From Methanofervidicoccus abyssi (GTDB lineage: Archaea; AGJL01; Methanococci; Methanococcales; Methanococcaceae): 64,000 nt of DNA. Shown here piece by piece: positions 45,748 to 56,300 of this stretch. The notes beneath the pieces were generated by a model, which was given only the letters and a program-made list of their open reading frames with translations, did not search any database and was not told the DNA's origin. The stretch is taken from the NCBI RefSeq assembly GCF_004310395.1, contig NZ_BFAX01000004.1:1-64000 (forward strand), read 5' to 3'. How positions within the stretch are numbered: position 1 is the stretch's first letter; each line of letters begins with the position of its first letter. The translations under genes were made by a program, and so were the position numbers.

Positions 45748-46977
45748 TTACATCTCCTTTATCTTTGCAGCCAATCTCTTACCCATGTTGTAACACTTCT
45801 CCAACTCATCTTCAGTTGGTACGTAGTACAACTCGTATGCATCAAGTACGTTGAAGCCACAGGACTCTATTTCCTTTTTGAGTATCTCAACTGCTCCACC
45901 ATTACCTCCCATGGATCCAAAGACAACTGCCAACCTCTTCAACCCTGTTCTATTGAACTTCAACCCTCTAAGATAGTACACTATATCTCCCATTGATGGA
46001 TATGGCTCGTCATAGATTGTTGGTATTCCAAAGAGTACTGCCTTACTATCTAGGATATCCTTGACAATTTCACTTCTCTCATCTTCGTGGAGGAAGTACA
46101 TTACCACTTCAATACCTTCACTCATCAGCCCTTCTGCAAAGGCATGGGCCATCTTCTGAGTTGAATAGTGCATCGTATCGTATATTATTGTAGCCTTGTC
46201 TTTACACTTACCAGTTGCAAAGTTCTGGTAAGCCTCTATTACCTTCATTGGCTCTGTCCATATCTGTCCATGAGATGGAGCGATCATCTTAATCTTCTCT
46301 AAGAGTCCTAAGTCTGTAACCTCCTTGAACTTTTTTAATACTAACTTAGAGAGTGGTGTAATCAAGTTTGCGTAGAACTTCTTGTTTGCATCCATCAGGA
46401 CGTACTCTGGGATGTCTTTATCAAACCTCATATGTGCTGGGTAGCAGAGGTGCTGGCCAAATGCATCGTTTGAGAAGAGTATTCCTCCTTCGTTGTATAA
46501 TGTAAACATACTGTCTGGCCAGTGGAGGAGTGGTGCTTCTAAGAATGTTAATGTTTTACCTCCGAGATCTACACTTTCTAAGGACTTTACAGCTTTGAAT
46601 GGAGCATTCTTTAAAGATGGGTAGTGCTTCTTTAACCCCTCAATAGCAACCTCTGTACAGTAAATTGGAGCTTCTGGAAACTTCTTGTGAATCTCAGGTA
46701 GAGCTCCAGAGTGATCCTTCTCTACATGGTTTTGTACTATTACATCTATCTTGAACTCCCTACCTTCCTTTTCAAAAGCATCCTTTACCCTTCCCCACAT
46801 CTGAGCAGAAGTTCCTGGATAGGTGTTGTCTATTATAGCAACTTTCTCATCTCCAAATACTAGGTACGCGTTGTAGGTGGTACCCTTTAAGGTATATCCA
46901 TGATATTTCCTTATATCCCAGTCTAGTACTCCTACCCAATAAACTCCATCTGCTATCTTAACTGCATCTGCTTTCAT
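45748..46977 (-). CDS. fprA: F420H2 oxidase (flavodiiron protein FprA)
   Basis: 409 residues. An N-terminal metallo-beta-lactamase-like domain carries the di-iron motif [15 protein letters not shown], with further ligands in [19 protein letters not shown] and APSHGQIW; the C-terminal flavodoxin domain ([34 protein letters not shown]) binds FMN. In methanogens this enzyme reduces O2 to water with F420H2, protecting oxygen-sensitive proteins. ATG 46977 follows GGTGGTAAT. It leads a group of oxygen-defence genes on the same strand and is divergent from tupABC. Confidence 0.94.
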   Translation of the reverse strand: MKADAVKIADGVYWVGVLDWDIRKYHGYTLKGTTYNAYLVFGDEKVAIIDNTYPGTSAQMWGRVKDAFEKEGREFKIDVIVQNHVEKDHSGALPEIHKKFPEAPIYCTEVAIEGLKKHYPSLKNAPFKAVKSLESVDLGGKTLTFLEAPLLHWPDSMFTLYNEGGILFSNDAFGQHLCYPAHMRFDKDIPEYVLMDANKKFYANLITPLSKLVLKKFKEVTDLGLLEKIKMIAPSHGQIWTEPMKVIEAYQNFATGKCKDKATIIYDTMHYSTQKMAHAFAEGLMSEGIEVVMYFLHEDERSEIVKDILDSKAVLFGIPTIYDEPYPSMGDIVYYLRGLKFNRTGLKRLAVVFGSMGGNGGAVEILKKEIESCGFNVLDAYELYYVPTEDELEKCYNMGKRLAAKIKEM

Positions 46978-47045
46978 ATTACCACCATTTTATTTCTTTT
47001 ACGATTAATCCTATTCTACTATCCACTATATTAATTTAACTATAC

Positions 47046-47090
47046 GTATCTCGTCTAGATACTTTTGTTTTCAGTGCGATTTCGATATCG
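47046..47090. promoter_or_regulatory. Palindromes in the fprA-tupA divergent spacer
   Basis: GTATCT (47046-47051) and AGATAC (47057-47062) form a perfect 6+6 palindrome with a 5-base spacer; CGATATCG (47083-47090) is a second palindrome 20 bases further. They sit between two divergent genes where an operator would be expected. Which gene they control, and by what, is not known. The rest of the 243-base spacer is AT-rich. Confidence 0.4.
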
Positions 47091-47220
47091 TATTTTTAAA
47101 TTTTATTTAAATTTTATTAAAATCCTAAAAAATTCGAAAAATATTTATATTATTAATATACATTAACTTTGTTAAAATAATTAACTATATTTAATTAACC
47201 AACAGAAGTACGGGGGTATT

Positions 47221-48273
47221 ATGAAGAAAGGTATCTTAATATTATTATTAGGGTTGGTAATAGTAATAACAGCAGGTTTTCTCCTTTACTACTATCAACA
47301 CCAAAGTAATATTAGATATCTTACAATCTCCACTACAACAAGTCTATACGACACTGGACTTCTAGACACCATAGCAGAGATATTCAAGAGAAAGTACAAC
47401 ATAGAGTTGAGGTTCATTCCAAAGGGAACAGGAGCTGCCATCGAAGATGCAAAAAATGGGGTATGTGATGCTATCATGGTGCATGCTAGGAGCAAGGAGT
47501 TAGAGTTCATGAAGGAGGGCTATGGAGTAAATAGAAAGGTTTTTGCATATAACTTCTTTGTTATTGTAGGTCCCAAGGACGATCCTGCAGGGATCAGAGG
47601 ACTTCCACCAGTTGAGGCTCTTAAGAAGATCGCAGAGGCGGGAAGAGAAGGTAAGATAATATGGATTACGAGGGACGACGGTTCAGGTACTAACACCAAG
47701 GAGGTATATCTCTGGAAGTTAGCAGGATACAACTACTCAGAGATAAAAAAGGAGAGATGGGTGTATAGGACAGGATCTGGGATGGGCAATACACTTCGAA
47801 TAGCTGATACCAAGGGGGGCTATACTCTATCAGATACGGCAACATTTCTCAAGTACAAAAAGGAGGGAATAATACATAACTTAGATATACTAGTTGATAA
47901 AGGGAGTGAGTTGATAAATATATACAGTATAATTCTAATAAACCCTAAAAAGTACAAGAAGGATTATCAGGATGCTGTTCTTCTAGCTAAGTGGCTAACG
48001 GGAGAGGAGGGACAGAGGGTAATTGGGGAATTTGGTAAGAAGGAATTTGGAAAACCTCTATTCTACCCTATTGTAGAGGTACTGAAAAAGAGGGAGGAGC
48101 CTTTCTTTACCTGGATACTGAAGTATGGATTTATAAAGGATGGAGATGTTTTAACAGAGTGTCCAAAGGAGTTTAGATATGGGAAGAACTTTACATTCTT
48201 TGAATTTAAAATATCTGATTTAGAATATAGCCATACACATAACGTTTTAAACCATAATGGCAGTGTAAAGTGA
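47221..48273 (+). CDS. tupA: Tungstate ABC transporter, substrate-binding protein
   Basis: 350 residues. A membrane-anchoring N-terminal segment (ILILLLGLVIVITAGFLLYY) is followed by ISTTTSLYDTGLLD, the tungstate-binding TTTS signature of TupA, and by IPKGTGAAIEDAKNG, ITRDDGSGTNTKE and YTLSDTATFL. TupA binds tungstate outside the membrane. Methanococcales use W-dependent formylmethanofuran dehydrogenase and formate dehydrogenase. A C-terminal 40-residue tail (from TECPKEFRYG) is unusual but open. ATG follows GGGGGTATT. tupB begins 93 bases downstream. Confidence 0.93.
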   Translation: MKKGILILLLGLVIVITAGFLLYYYQHQSNIRYLTISTTTSLYDTGLLDTIAEIFKRKYNIELRFIPKGTGAAIEDAKNGVCDAIMVHARSKELEFMKEGYGVNRKVFAYNFFVIVGPKDDPAGIRGLPPVEALKKIAEAGREGKIIWITRDDGSGTNTKEVYLWKLAGYNYSEIKKERWVYRTGSGMGNTLRIADTKGGYTLSDTATFLKYKKEGIIHNLDILVDKGSELINIYSIILINPKKYKKDYQDAVLLAKWLTGEEGQRVIGEFGKKEFGKPLFYPIVEVLKKREEPFFTWILKYGFIKDGDVLTECPKEFRYGKNFTFFEFKISDLEYSHTHNVLNHNGSVK

Positions 48274-48366
48274 AATATTAAGAACTATACTGTTGGATAC
48301 TAATAAGTAGGATGTTCTATTAATTTTTTTTAATTAATTTTTAAACAATTTTTAAGAGAGAGAGGA

Positions 48367-49086
48367 ATGGCCTGGGACTATATAGTTAAGGGGTTTCTTA
48401 AAGCCTTTGAACTTATAATAAGTGGAAATCCTGAACTTTACGATATACTTCTTAGAAGTATAAAGGTATCTGGATTAGCTACTTTATACGCTGGGCTAAT
48501 AGGTATTCCCATAGGAGTCATTCTGGGACTCTCAGATTTTAAAGGTAAAAATGTTATAAAGTCCATTTTTAACGGGTTGATGGGTATTCCTACTGTAGTA
48601 CTTGGACTTATTCTCTATCTATTCTTGGCACCTACTGGACCCTTAGGATTTCTAAACCTACTTTACACTACTACAGGTATAAGTCTTGGCCAGATGATGC
48701 TGATTTTACCTATTGTTGTGAGTATTACAGCAAATTTTATAGAGAGTATAGAAGAAGATGTAAGATACTTGGCACTAACTTTAGGGGCAGATAAAACCCA
48801 GATGATGATGAAGGTTATCGAGGAAGCTTCTCCAGGTATATTATTGTCCCTGATGGCTGCATTCAACAGGGCTATTGCAGAATTGGGAATAGCCCTTATG
48901 ATAGGAGGTAACATCTTTGTAGAAGGAGGGAATATGAACACAAGGGTACTAACTACAGCAATTCAGATGTACGTCACAAGGGGAGAAATAAGTATGGCAA
49001 TTGCACTGGGAATCATACTACTGTCTCTAGTATATCTTATATCCGTGATAGTAAATTATATACAGAGAAGGTGGGCAGACTCATGA
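48367..49086 (+). CDS. tupB: Tungstate ABC transporter, permease
   Basis: 239 residues with about five membrane spans. The cytoplasmic EAA loop is LALTLGADKTQMMMKVIEEASPGILLSL with the conserved G at the right distance, and RSIKVSGLATLYAGLIGIPIG opens the permease core. It forms the channel that receives tungstate from TupA. The stop overlaps the start of the ATPase gene by four bases, so the genes are translationally coupled. ATG follows GAGAGAGGA closely. Confidence 0.93.
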   Translation: MAWDYIVKGFLKAFELIISGNPELYDILLRSIKVSGLATLYAGLIGIPIGVILGLSDFKGKNVIKSIFNGLMGIPTVVLGLILYLFLAPTGPLGFLNLLYTTTGISLGQMMLILPIVVSITANFIESIEEDVRYLALTLGADKTQMMMKVIEEASPGILLSLMAAFNRAIAELGIALMIGGNIFVEGGNMNTRVLTTAIQMYVTRGEISMAIALGIILLSLVYLISVIVNYIQRRWADS

Positions 49087-49790
49087 TGGTTCTAAAGGGT
49101 ATTTTTAAAACCTTTGGAGATAAGATTGTCCTTAAGGATGTTAATCTTACAGTAAATAAGGGGGAGATCTTTGCGATTTTAGGATATAGTGGTGCTGGAA
49201 AAACCACCTTACTTAAGATACTCTCAGCTTTAGACGTTGATTTTAGAGGAATCTATCTATTTAAAGATATAGATGTTAGAAAATACCCTGAAAAGGTAAG
49301 AAAATATATAACTATGGTCTTTCAGAACCCTGTAATGTTTAAAGGTACAGTCTTTGAAAATGTAGCCTACGGGTTAAAGGTTAGGGGATACAGTAAGAAT
49401 TATATTAAAGAGAAGGTAGATAGGGTGTTGGAATCTCTTGGAATCTTGGAGTTGAGAGATAAAAATGCTAAGAGGTTAAGTGGTGGAGAAAGGCAAAGGG
49501 TTGGAATAGCGAGGGCTTTAGTGTTGGACGTAGACGTATATATCTTTGACGAGCCGACATCTAACTTAGATATAGAGAATATCAAAGTTATAGAAGGTGC
49601 TATAAAGGAGTTGAAGAAAAAGGGGAAAACTATAATAGTTACAACTCATGATCTCCTTCAGGCTCGGAGGTTGTCAGACAGGGTAGCTTATATAGAAAAG
49701 GGGGAAATCGTTGAGGTTGGTGAGACTGAGAAGGTATTCAAGTATCCGAAAGATGAAAGAACCTATAGGTTTGTAAGTGGTATGTTTTGA
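49083..49790 (+). CDS. tupC: Tungstate ABC transporter, ATPase
   Basis: 235 residues: Walker A GYSGAGKTT, Q-loop VFQNPVMFKG, signature LSGGERQR, Walker B VYIFDEPTSNLD and switch His in TTHDL. It powers tungstate uptake with TupAB. An in-frame GTG at 49071 overlaps the ribosome-binding site (AAGGTGGGC), so ATG 49083 is more likely, giving a 4-base overlap with tupB. No C-terminal TOBE/regulatory domain is present. Confidence 0.93.
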   Translation: MMVLKGIFKTFGDKIVLKDVNLTVNKGEIFAILGYSGAGKTTLLKILSALDVDFRGIYLFKDIDVRKYPEKVRKYITMVFQNPVMFKGTVFENVAYGLKVRGYSKNYIKEKVDRVLESLGILELRDKNAKRLSGGERQRVGIARALVLDVDVYIFDEPTSNLDIENIKVIEGAIKELKKKGKTIIVTTHDLLQARRLSDRVAYIEKGEIVEVGETEKVFKYPKDERTYRFVSGMF

Positions 49791-49844
49791 GACGATTATT
49801 ATAGTCAAGAGCATAACTTTTAGAATTACTCTATTACCGTATCT

Positions 49845-50498
49845 CTAAATATCCATACATTCTCCAACTTTAGGTACAATTACCTTAACTCCCATTTCCT
49901 CTACTTTCTTTACTAGACCTGAGATATCCTGTTCTATCAGTGGGAAGGTGTTGTAATGCATAGGTATAAATATCTTTGGATTGAGGTATTCTACAGCTTT
50001 CACTGCTTCCTCTGGTCCCATCGTGTATCTTCCACCTACTGGAAGGAGTACCACTTTTGGATTATAGATCTCTCCTATAAGTTTCATATCTCCAAATAAC
50101 CCAGTATCTCCTGCGTGATAGACCCTGTCGTTAATTATATACCCTGTAGCCACTCCACCAGGTGTATTTTCATCTATATCTGAGGAATGTTCCGCCTTAA
50201 CCATTGTTAATTTTGAGTTCTTTATTTTAACAGTCCCTCCTATGTTCATCCCTTCTGCAGTGACTCCTCGTTTTCCCAAGTATACAGAAATCTCATGATT
50301 AGATACAACAGGGATGTTGTACCTCCTAGAGATCTCCACTGTACTTCCAAGGTGATCACTGTGTCCATGGGTTACAGCTATAACTTCTACACCTTCTACA
50401 ACCTTATCATAGTCTATACTACAAAGAGGGTTTGGAATGAAGGGATCTACCAGCACTCCATCTACTTTAAAACATGCATGGCCGTACCAACATATCAT
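49845..50498 (-). CDS. UPF0173 metallo-beta-lactamase-fold hydrolase
   Basis: 217 residues. The di-metal site is visible: AVTHGHSDHLG (HxHxDH), KAEHSSD, VYHAGDTGLFGDM and IPMHYNTFPL. This is the UPF0173 family, common in archaea and bacteria, with no defined substrate. ATG 50498 follows GGGTGTTAGT. It runs toward tupC, with 54 bases between the two stops. A tRNA-Arg gene lies upstream on the same strand. Confidence 0.88.
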   Translation of the reverse strand: MICWYGHACFKVDGVLVDPFIPNPLCSIDYDKVVEGVEVIAVTHGHSDHLGSTVEISRRYNIPVVSNHEISVYLGKRGVTAEGMNIGGTVKIKNSKLTMVKAEHSSDIDENTPGGVATGYIINDRVYHAGDTGLFGDMKLIGEIYNPKVVLLPVGGRYTMGPEEAVKAVEYLNPKIFIPMHYNTFPLIEQDISGLVKKVEEMGVKVIVPKVGECMDI

Positions 50499-50523
50499 AC
50501 TAACACCCTTATAGATTTATAAA

Positions 50524-50600
50524 TGGTGCCCCTGTCGGGATTTGAACCCGAGTCTGCGAATCCGCAGTTCGCAAGCATATCCTGGCTAGCCCACAGGGGC
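50524..50600 (-). tRNA. tRNA-Arg (anticodon GCG), CCA encoded
   Basis: The minus strand folds as a standard tRNA: acceptor GCCCCTG pairs with CAGGGGC, D-arm GGC...GCT, anticodon stem GCGAA/TTCGC around the loop CTGCGGA with anticodon GCG, T-arm TCGGG-TTCAAAT-CCCGA, then discriminator A and CCA. U33 precedes the anticodon and G37 follows it. It reads the Arg codon CGC (and CGU with modification). No intron is seen. Confidence 0.95.
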
Positions 50601-50951
50601 TTCTATTAATAAATACAATATAATACTAATATATTAACCTTTTCATTGGGGTTAGTATTCTTTCTAGTGCAAAGATCATCGTTGAAGGAGGTTAATAACG
50701 CTACTAAAGATAGGGATTTTGCCCCTCCAGATGCTAAGGGTGGGGAAAAATAATCATGTTTTTATACTCTTTTTTATTTAATTTTCTTTATTATAACAAT
50801 AAAACAATAATCTAAAAATAACTCTATAAATGAAAAAAAAAAAATTAAAATAAAAACCTTCTACTCATCTCAAAATACAAGACCTTCAAACATTGGAGAA
50901 AGAGACAATTCTCCCGAACAGGAGTATCATTATTGTAATGGTTTCGTTGGA
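50601..50951. other. Intergenic, possible 35-codon ORF
   Basis: A plus-strand TTG at 50646 opens a 35-codon frame to TAA at 50751-50753 reading GLVFFLVQRSSLKEVNN and ending DFAPPDAKGGEK, which looks protein-like, but there is no ribosome-binding site. A hairpin (GGAGAA/TTCTCC, 50894-50913) lies beyond the mfnB stop. Otherwise AT-rich; nothing else supported. Confidence 0.3.
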
Positions 50952-51671
50952 TTATTTATCTCCATTTTTACATAGTTTTACTAACTCCTCAACTAACTCC
51001 TTTTTTATTTTACCGTTGTTTCTGTCTCCCTTAGTACATGCTGCTCCCCTAATTCCCACTATATCACACCCTATTTCCTTTAATACAGGTATATCTTCTT
51101 TCCTTATAGAACCTGCCAATGCACATTCTAAGCCGTAGTTATGTACTTCCTCCACAAATTCAGAGATCAATTCTCTATTCAAGTGGTCAAATAACCTCTT
51201 ACCGTCTTTAACTGCAGTATCTAACATCGCAACATCACATCCAGAATCTCTGGCAACCTTAGGTATTATAAGAGGATCTACTGCCCCTACCCTGTAAGCA
51301 TCGGCATATCCTGCAGCTACAACTATCTTATTCTCGTCAATCTCTTTAACTGCTTTCACAACTTTATTCATTACATCCACAGCCTCCCTGTAGGATTTTG
51401 TCCCATAGAGCCCAACTTTTATATAATCTGCCCCGCTTATAGCAGCCCCAACTGCTGCAAGGGCCACAGTCCCAGGTTTATAAGGTACATCTCCTACCGT
51501 TGCACTAACTAAACGATCCTTTGGAGTAATATTTCTGATCTCTCTTATTACCCATGGAAAGTTTGCACCTAAGGAACCCTCTAACGGATTTTTAACATCT
51601 ATAATATCCGCCCCACCTTCAATGGCTTCTTTAGCCTCTTCTATATCTTTTGGACTGATAAGTATTCTCAT
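50952..51671 (-). CDS. mfnB: Methanofuran biosynthesis furan-phosphate synthase
   Basis: 239 residues, a TIM-barrel: [20 protein letters not shown], then [18 protein letters not shown] with the Schiff-base Lys, [27 protein letters not shown] with the second catalytic Lys, and [14 protein letters not shown] for the phosphate site. MfnB joins two triose phosphates into 4-(hydroxymethyl)-2-furancarboxaldehyde phosphate, the first step to the furan of methanofuran. ATG 51671 follows AGGTGAATAT. Its upstream neighbour encodes a metal-type binding protein, an unrelated function. Confidence 0.94.
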   Translation of the reverse strand: MRILISPKDIEEAKEAIEGGADIIDVKNPLEGSLGANFPWVIREIRNITPKDRLVSATVGDVPYKPGTVALAAVGAAISGADYIKVGLYGTKSYREAVDVMNKVVKAVKEIDENKIVVAAGYADAYRVGAVDPLIIPKVARDSGCDVAMLDTAVKDGKRLFDHLNRELISEFVEEVHNYGLECALAGSIRKEDIPVLKEIGCDIVGIRGAACTKGDRNNGKIKKELVEELVKLCKNGDK

Positions 51672-51785
51672 ATATTCACCTGTTGGGGTTTTAATAAAAA
51701 ATTTAAATAAAAATAATATTTAAAAATTTTTGTTATATAGATTATAAAATGTTAAAAATTAAAAAAATAGAATAACTTTAACAAA

Positions 51786-53057
51786 TTACTTAATTTTTAC
51801 ATAATATTTTAAATTATTATCCCCATCGGGGAACAGCTCAGGATGTATCATCTTAGCGTAATCTCTCATGTATCCTATAGGATCCTTTGTCTCCCATACA
51901 TAGTAATCTGGTTTTGATACATAGAATCTTCCATCTTTAAAAGCCTTGAAATTCTCAAACCCTGAGTTAGGATATGCCTTTAATAAATCCTCTTTACTAG
52001 TGATGTTTTTAGTTGTTCTTAATATAACTACATCAGCATTTTCTGCTCTCTCTAGGAAGGTTTCAGTGTCTATCTTTGTAGAACCTGTTCCAGGTATGTC
52101 GCTGAATACATACCTACCGTGGAATAAATCTATTAATCTTGCGTAGAAATTCTGAGCCTCTGGAACAGAAGGAGTACTTGTATCACTCCATTTCCAGAAA
52201 TTAACCACAGTTGGGTAGGTATCTGATTTTGCTACAGTTCTTAATAGGTTGTTCCTCTCGTACCAGGCTTTCTGGAAGTATTCATCTGCTTTCTTGTATG
52301 CATCCTTACCCCAGAAGGCTGCGACGAATTTTATCCACTCTATTCTTCCAAGGTATGTAGGTTCTTCGTAGGCAAAACACCTTGCTACAGGTATACCTAA
52401 CTTTCTTAACTTTGTTTCCATTTCGTCATGAGATGTCCAACCTCCTAGGAATGCTATATCTGGAGATACGTTAAGCACTACCTCGTAGTTCATACTATTA
52501 GCAGAACCAATATCTAGTACCTTACCTTCCTTGTAAAGTTCTGTAAGTTTAGGAGAGTCGAGTATAGCATATTTAGGGGCTCCTTTTATGGTATCGTGGT
52601 ACTTACCCAATATATCAGCCGTCGAAATTACAGGTGAATAAAATATAGTGACTACTCTATGTACTGGGACTGTTATCTTTGTTGCACCTGGGATATCAGG
52701 TGCTGTACTTCCATTTATCACTAGTAAAAATTTATTCTTTTTGGAATCCTCTAAATAACAATATCCATTATCCCAGTTTGGTTCTAAGGTGAATTTCGTA
52801 GCAAATACTACAGGACTTCTAAATCTCTCGTAGTTTTTAAATAGATACACCACGTCTGCAATGTTTATGGTATCATCACAGTTTAAATCTCCTACTCCAA
52901 GAGGCTCGTTTCTGTGTTTAAACAGATACATCACGTCTGCAATATCTACCTTTCCATCTCCATTTATATCTCCCATTTGAAACCCAAACGATATGGGAAT
53001 TAATGTTAATACTATTAAAGATATTATGGTAAAGTAGATTGTGTCTTTTCCTTTCAT
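51786..53057 (-). CDS. Dockerin-bearing Fe/cobamide-type substrate-binding protein
   Basis: 423 residues. Signal peptide (IYFTIISLIVLTLIPISFGF), then two dockerin-type Ca2+-binding repeats: GDINGDGKVDIADVMYLFK and GDLNCDDTINIADVVYLFK (residues about 30-80), then a TroA-like binding fold of the siderophore/cobalamin class (VHRVVTIFYSPVISTADILG, VVLNVSPDIAFLGGW, ENADVVILRT). Dockerins normally bind cohesins and tether proteins. No ABC permease or ATPase genes adjoin it, and cobN lies directly upstream. ATG 53057 follows GGTGA; the GTG at 53066 overlaps that site. Likely role: capturing a metal chelate or cobamide at the cell surface for the tetrapyrrole pathway. Confidence 0.8.
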   Translation of the reverse strand: MKGKDTIYFTIISLIVLTLIPISFGFQMGDINGDGKVDIADVMYLFKHRNEPLGVGDLNCDDTINIADVVYLFKNYERFRSPVVFATKFTLEPNWDNGYCYLEDSKKNKFLLVINGSTAPDIPGATKITVPVHRVVTIFYSPVISTADILGKYHDTIKGAPKYAILDSPKLTELYKEGKVLDIGSANSMNYEVVLNVSPDIAFLGGWTSHDEMETKLRKLGIPVARCFAYEEPTYLGRIEWIKFVAAFWGKDAYKKADEYFQKAWYERNNLLRTVAKSDTYPTVVNFWKWSDTSTPSVPEAQNFYARLIDLFHGRYVFSDIPGTGSTKIDTETFLERAENADVVILRTTKNITSKEDLLKAYPNSGFENFKAFKDGRFYVSKPDYYVWETKDPIGYMRDYAKMIHPELFPDGDNNLKYYVKIK

Positions 53058-53318
53058 TGTATTCACCTTTTAGTAATACTTTATTTAATATTAGTAATAC
53101 AATATTAAGAAATAATATATTTATAATTTACGATAAATTACTTAAAAAATATGAGAAAATAATAAATTTTTATTTTACGTTAATCCCATCAAACTGGATA
53201 CTTTAAAAATTAATAAAAATTACTTATAAAAAGAAAGTAATATCCTCAAAAATCATTAATTTTAGTTTTAGAATCTTTAATGAGAATTAAGTGTTAATCC
53301 TAAATTGAATTTAAAGAT

Positions 53319-56300
53319 TTAGAGTTTCTCCTCTACCATACCTTCGATCTCTAAGTATTTTCTCCTTAAATTTTCTTTCATCTCCTTACAGGCCTTCCAT
53401 TTATCTCTTTCTATAGCCTCTAAAAGTCGTTCTATAATGTTCATAAGGGCGTATGGATTGTTTTTCCTGAAAAATTCCTCCATATCTTTATCAAACACAT
53501 ACCTATTGGCGATCTCCTCGTACATCCAGTCATCGATAATGTTGGAGGTACAGTCCCAAGCAAATATGTTATCTATATATTTGGAAAAGTCTGCAGCTCC
53601 CTTGTATCCATGTCTCTTCATGCCCTTTATCCACTTTGGATTCATTATTTTACTTCTGAATATAAGTTTTCCTTCTTCTTTTAGATGTTTTGTTTTTATC
53701 CTACCCCTGTTAGACGTGTCTCCAACATAACTTTTAGGCTGTCTCCCTGAGTAGTATGTAACTGCAGCAATCAGTCCTCCATGATAACTGTTAAAGTCAT
53801 CCCCCTCGAAGATATCCCACTCTTGGGAGTCCTCGTTCTTTACAGTTAGTTCTATCTTAGATAAACGGTTTATAAACTCCTCCCTTGCATCCACTCCATA
53901 GACCCCCTTACCGTAGGCGTATCCCCCCCACTGGACATAAACTTTAGCTAGATCCTCTATAGATTTCCAGTTCTTTTCATCTATTAAATTGGCAACCCCT
54001 GCCCCATAGGTGCCTGGTTTATCACTGAATATTCTGTAGAGGCTTATTTCCCTTGCTATCTTCTCATCTATACCTTTTTTTATCTTCTCCTCAACTTCCT
54101 CCCTGTAGTGCTTCTTAACAAAGTTCATCTCCTCAGGCTCTGGAAGGTTTGCAACCTTCCTTATAGCCTCGTCTATAAGTTCAATAACCTGTGGAAAAGT
54201 GTCTCTGAACAGTCCGCTCACCCTCAGTGTGACATCTATCCTTGGTCTCTTCAACTCTTCTAATGGAATCACTTCTATGCCTGTAACTCTCCCCATCTTG
54301 TTCCATACTGGTTTAACCCCTAAGAGGTAGAGTACTTCTCCAATATCATCTCCCCTCGTCCTCATGGTAGGAGATCCCCATATTACTATTCCTAAGTACT
54401 CGGGGTATTTCCCCTCTTCTTCTAAATACTTCCTTATAAGATCCTCTGCAAGTCTCTTCCCCATCTCGTAGGCCGATTTTGTAGGTATCTCCTGGGGATT
54501 ACAGGAGTAGAAGTTCCTACCAGTTGGGAGACAGTTTATGTCCTTAGTAGGGGCCCCAGCCACTCTTGGAGGCACATAACATCCCTCAAGGGCATCTACG
54601 GTATGTTTTATCTCTTCCTCCACACTCATCAATTTTCTGTAGATCTTAGATACAATCTTCAAAACGTTCCTTAAGTTGTTATTTATAGGGAAGGTTTTCA
54701 ATCTGTCTATACACTCCTCCTGGAAGTTGTACCTACTGTACTCCTGAAGGAGGGATATACCGTATTTATATACCTCGTCTATCAACTTTTGATATTTACC
54801 TGGGTGTTCATTTAACTCCTCCCAGTTGTAATTTAGCACCTCTGATATCATCTTCAAATAATCAAACTGGTACTTCACTATCATAAATATCATATTTATT
54901 AACTTCTCCTCCTCTAAGGGAACCCCCATAATATGGAGCCCCTCGTTTATCTGTCTGTACTTTATCTCCTCCAAGTAGTCATGGATCTTATCCAGTAGCT
55001 CCTCAAATTCAATATCTACTTTTTCTATAACTCTCCCATCTAAAAGATCTTCATCTAGTTTCAACTCCTTAATCTTTTCCAGTATCCTTTTCCTTAAAAA
55101 TTCTCTTTTCTCCTTACTCTCTACTTCGTAGTATTCCTCTATACATCCCTCCAGTTCAGAGAGTTCTCCATAGAGATCTGAGATAGTCATTGGAGGTATC
55201 AGGTGGGAGATTATTGTAGCGTAGGATCTTCTCTTAGCCTGGGTACCTTCACCAGGGTTATTTACAATATATGGATAAATATTCGGAAGTTCCATATTTA
55301 TATCTGGATAACAGTCCTTGGAAAGTCCAACACATTTCCCTGGTAGCCACTCTAAACTACCATGTTTTCCCATGTGGATAATAGCATCTGCCTTAAAAAC
55401 ATCCCTGATCCACTTATAGAATGCGATATAGTAGTGAGATGGAGGTAGATCTGGGCAGTGGTATATTTTCGATGGATCTTCTCCAAAACCTCTTGGAGGT
55501 TGAAGAGATATGAATATATTCCCATTTATTATACCTGGAATTATCAATTCTCCGTTAAAGTTCATAACATCTCCAGGTATAGAACCCCAATGTTCTATTA
55601 ACTCCTTTCTAACCTTCTCAGATAGACTGTTGAACCACTTCTCATAAGCTTCCCTATCTACACTACCTACAGACTTCTTTATCTTCTCCTCAGTTAGGAA
55701 TCTTTTATCGTTGGTTACATAGTTTAACATATTTTCGATAAGTTCGTTCCCATTCTTGTACAATTTCTCTACAAGGAAACCCCTTTTCTTCAATTCCTTC
55801 ATTATATTGACTACACTCTCTGGACTGTCCAGCCCAAAGGCAGACGCGATCTTATCGTTTCTCGGTGGATAGTTGTGGAATATTATTGCAATTTTCTTAT
55901 TCCTGTTATTCTTTAACTTCAGATCTGCATATTTCAATGCTAGATCCACTATCTTTTCACATCTATCTCTAATAGGTTTGTACTTTACAATAGGAACTCC
56001 AACTCTACCCTCCTTAATTTTTTTCTTCCCTCCTATTGGGAAGTGTATAATTGCCCCGTCAAACTCAGGCATAGCCATGCCGATAACGAGATCTATGGGA
56101 TTAAGGCCTCTCTTAGATCCTTCCCACTCCTCAATGTATCCAGTAGATATTATACCCTGAAGTATCGGTGTGTTAAGTTCTTTCAAAAATTGAGGTTCCT
56201 CTTCTAAGTAGTCATCCCTTATCCCCATGGAGAGTGTAAACATCGTTGTATTTATTAGAACATCTATAACAGATTTTCCATTTATATAGAAGAATCTCTT

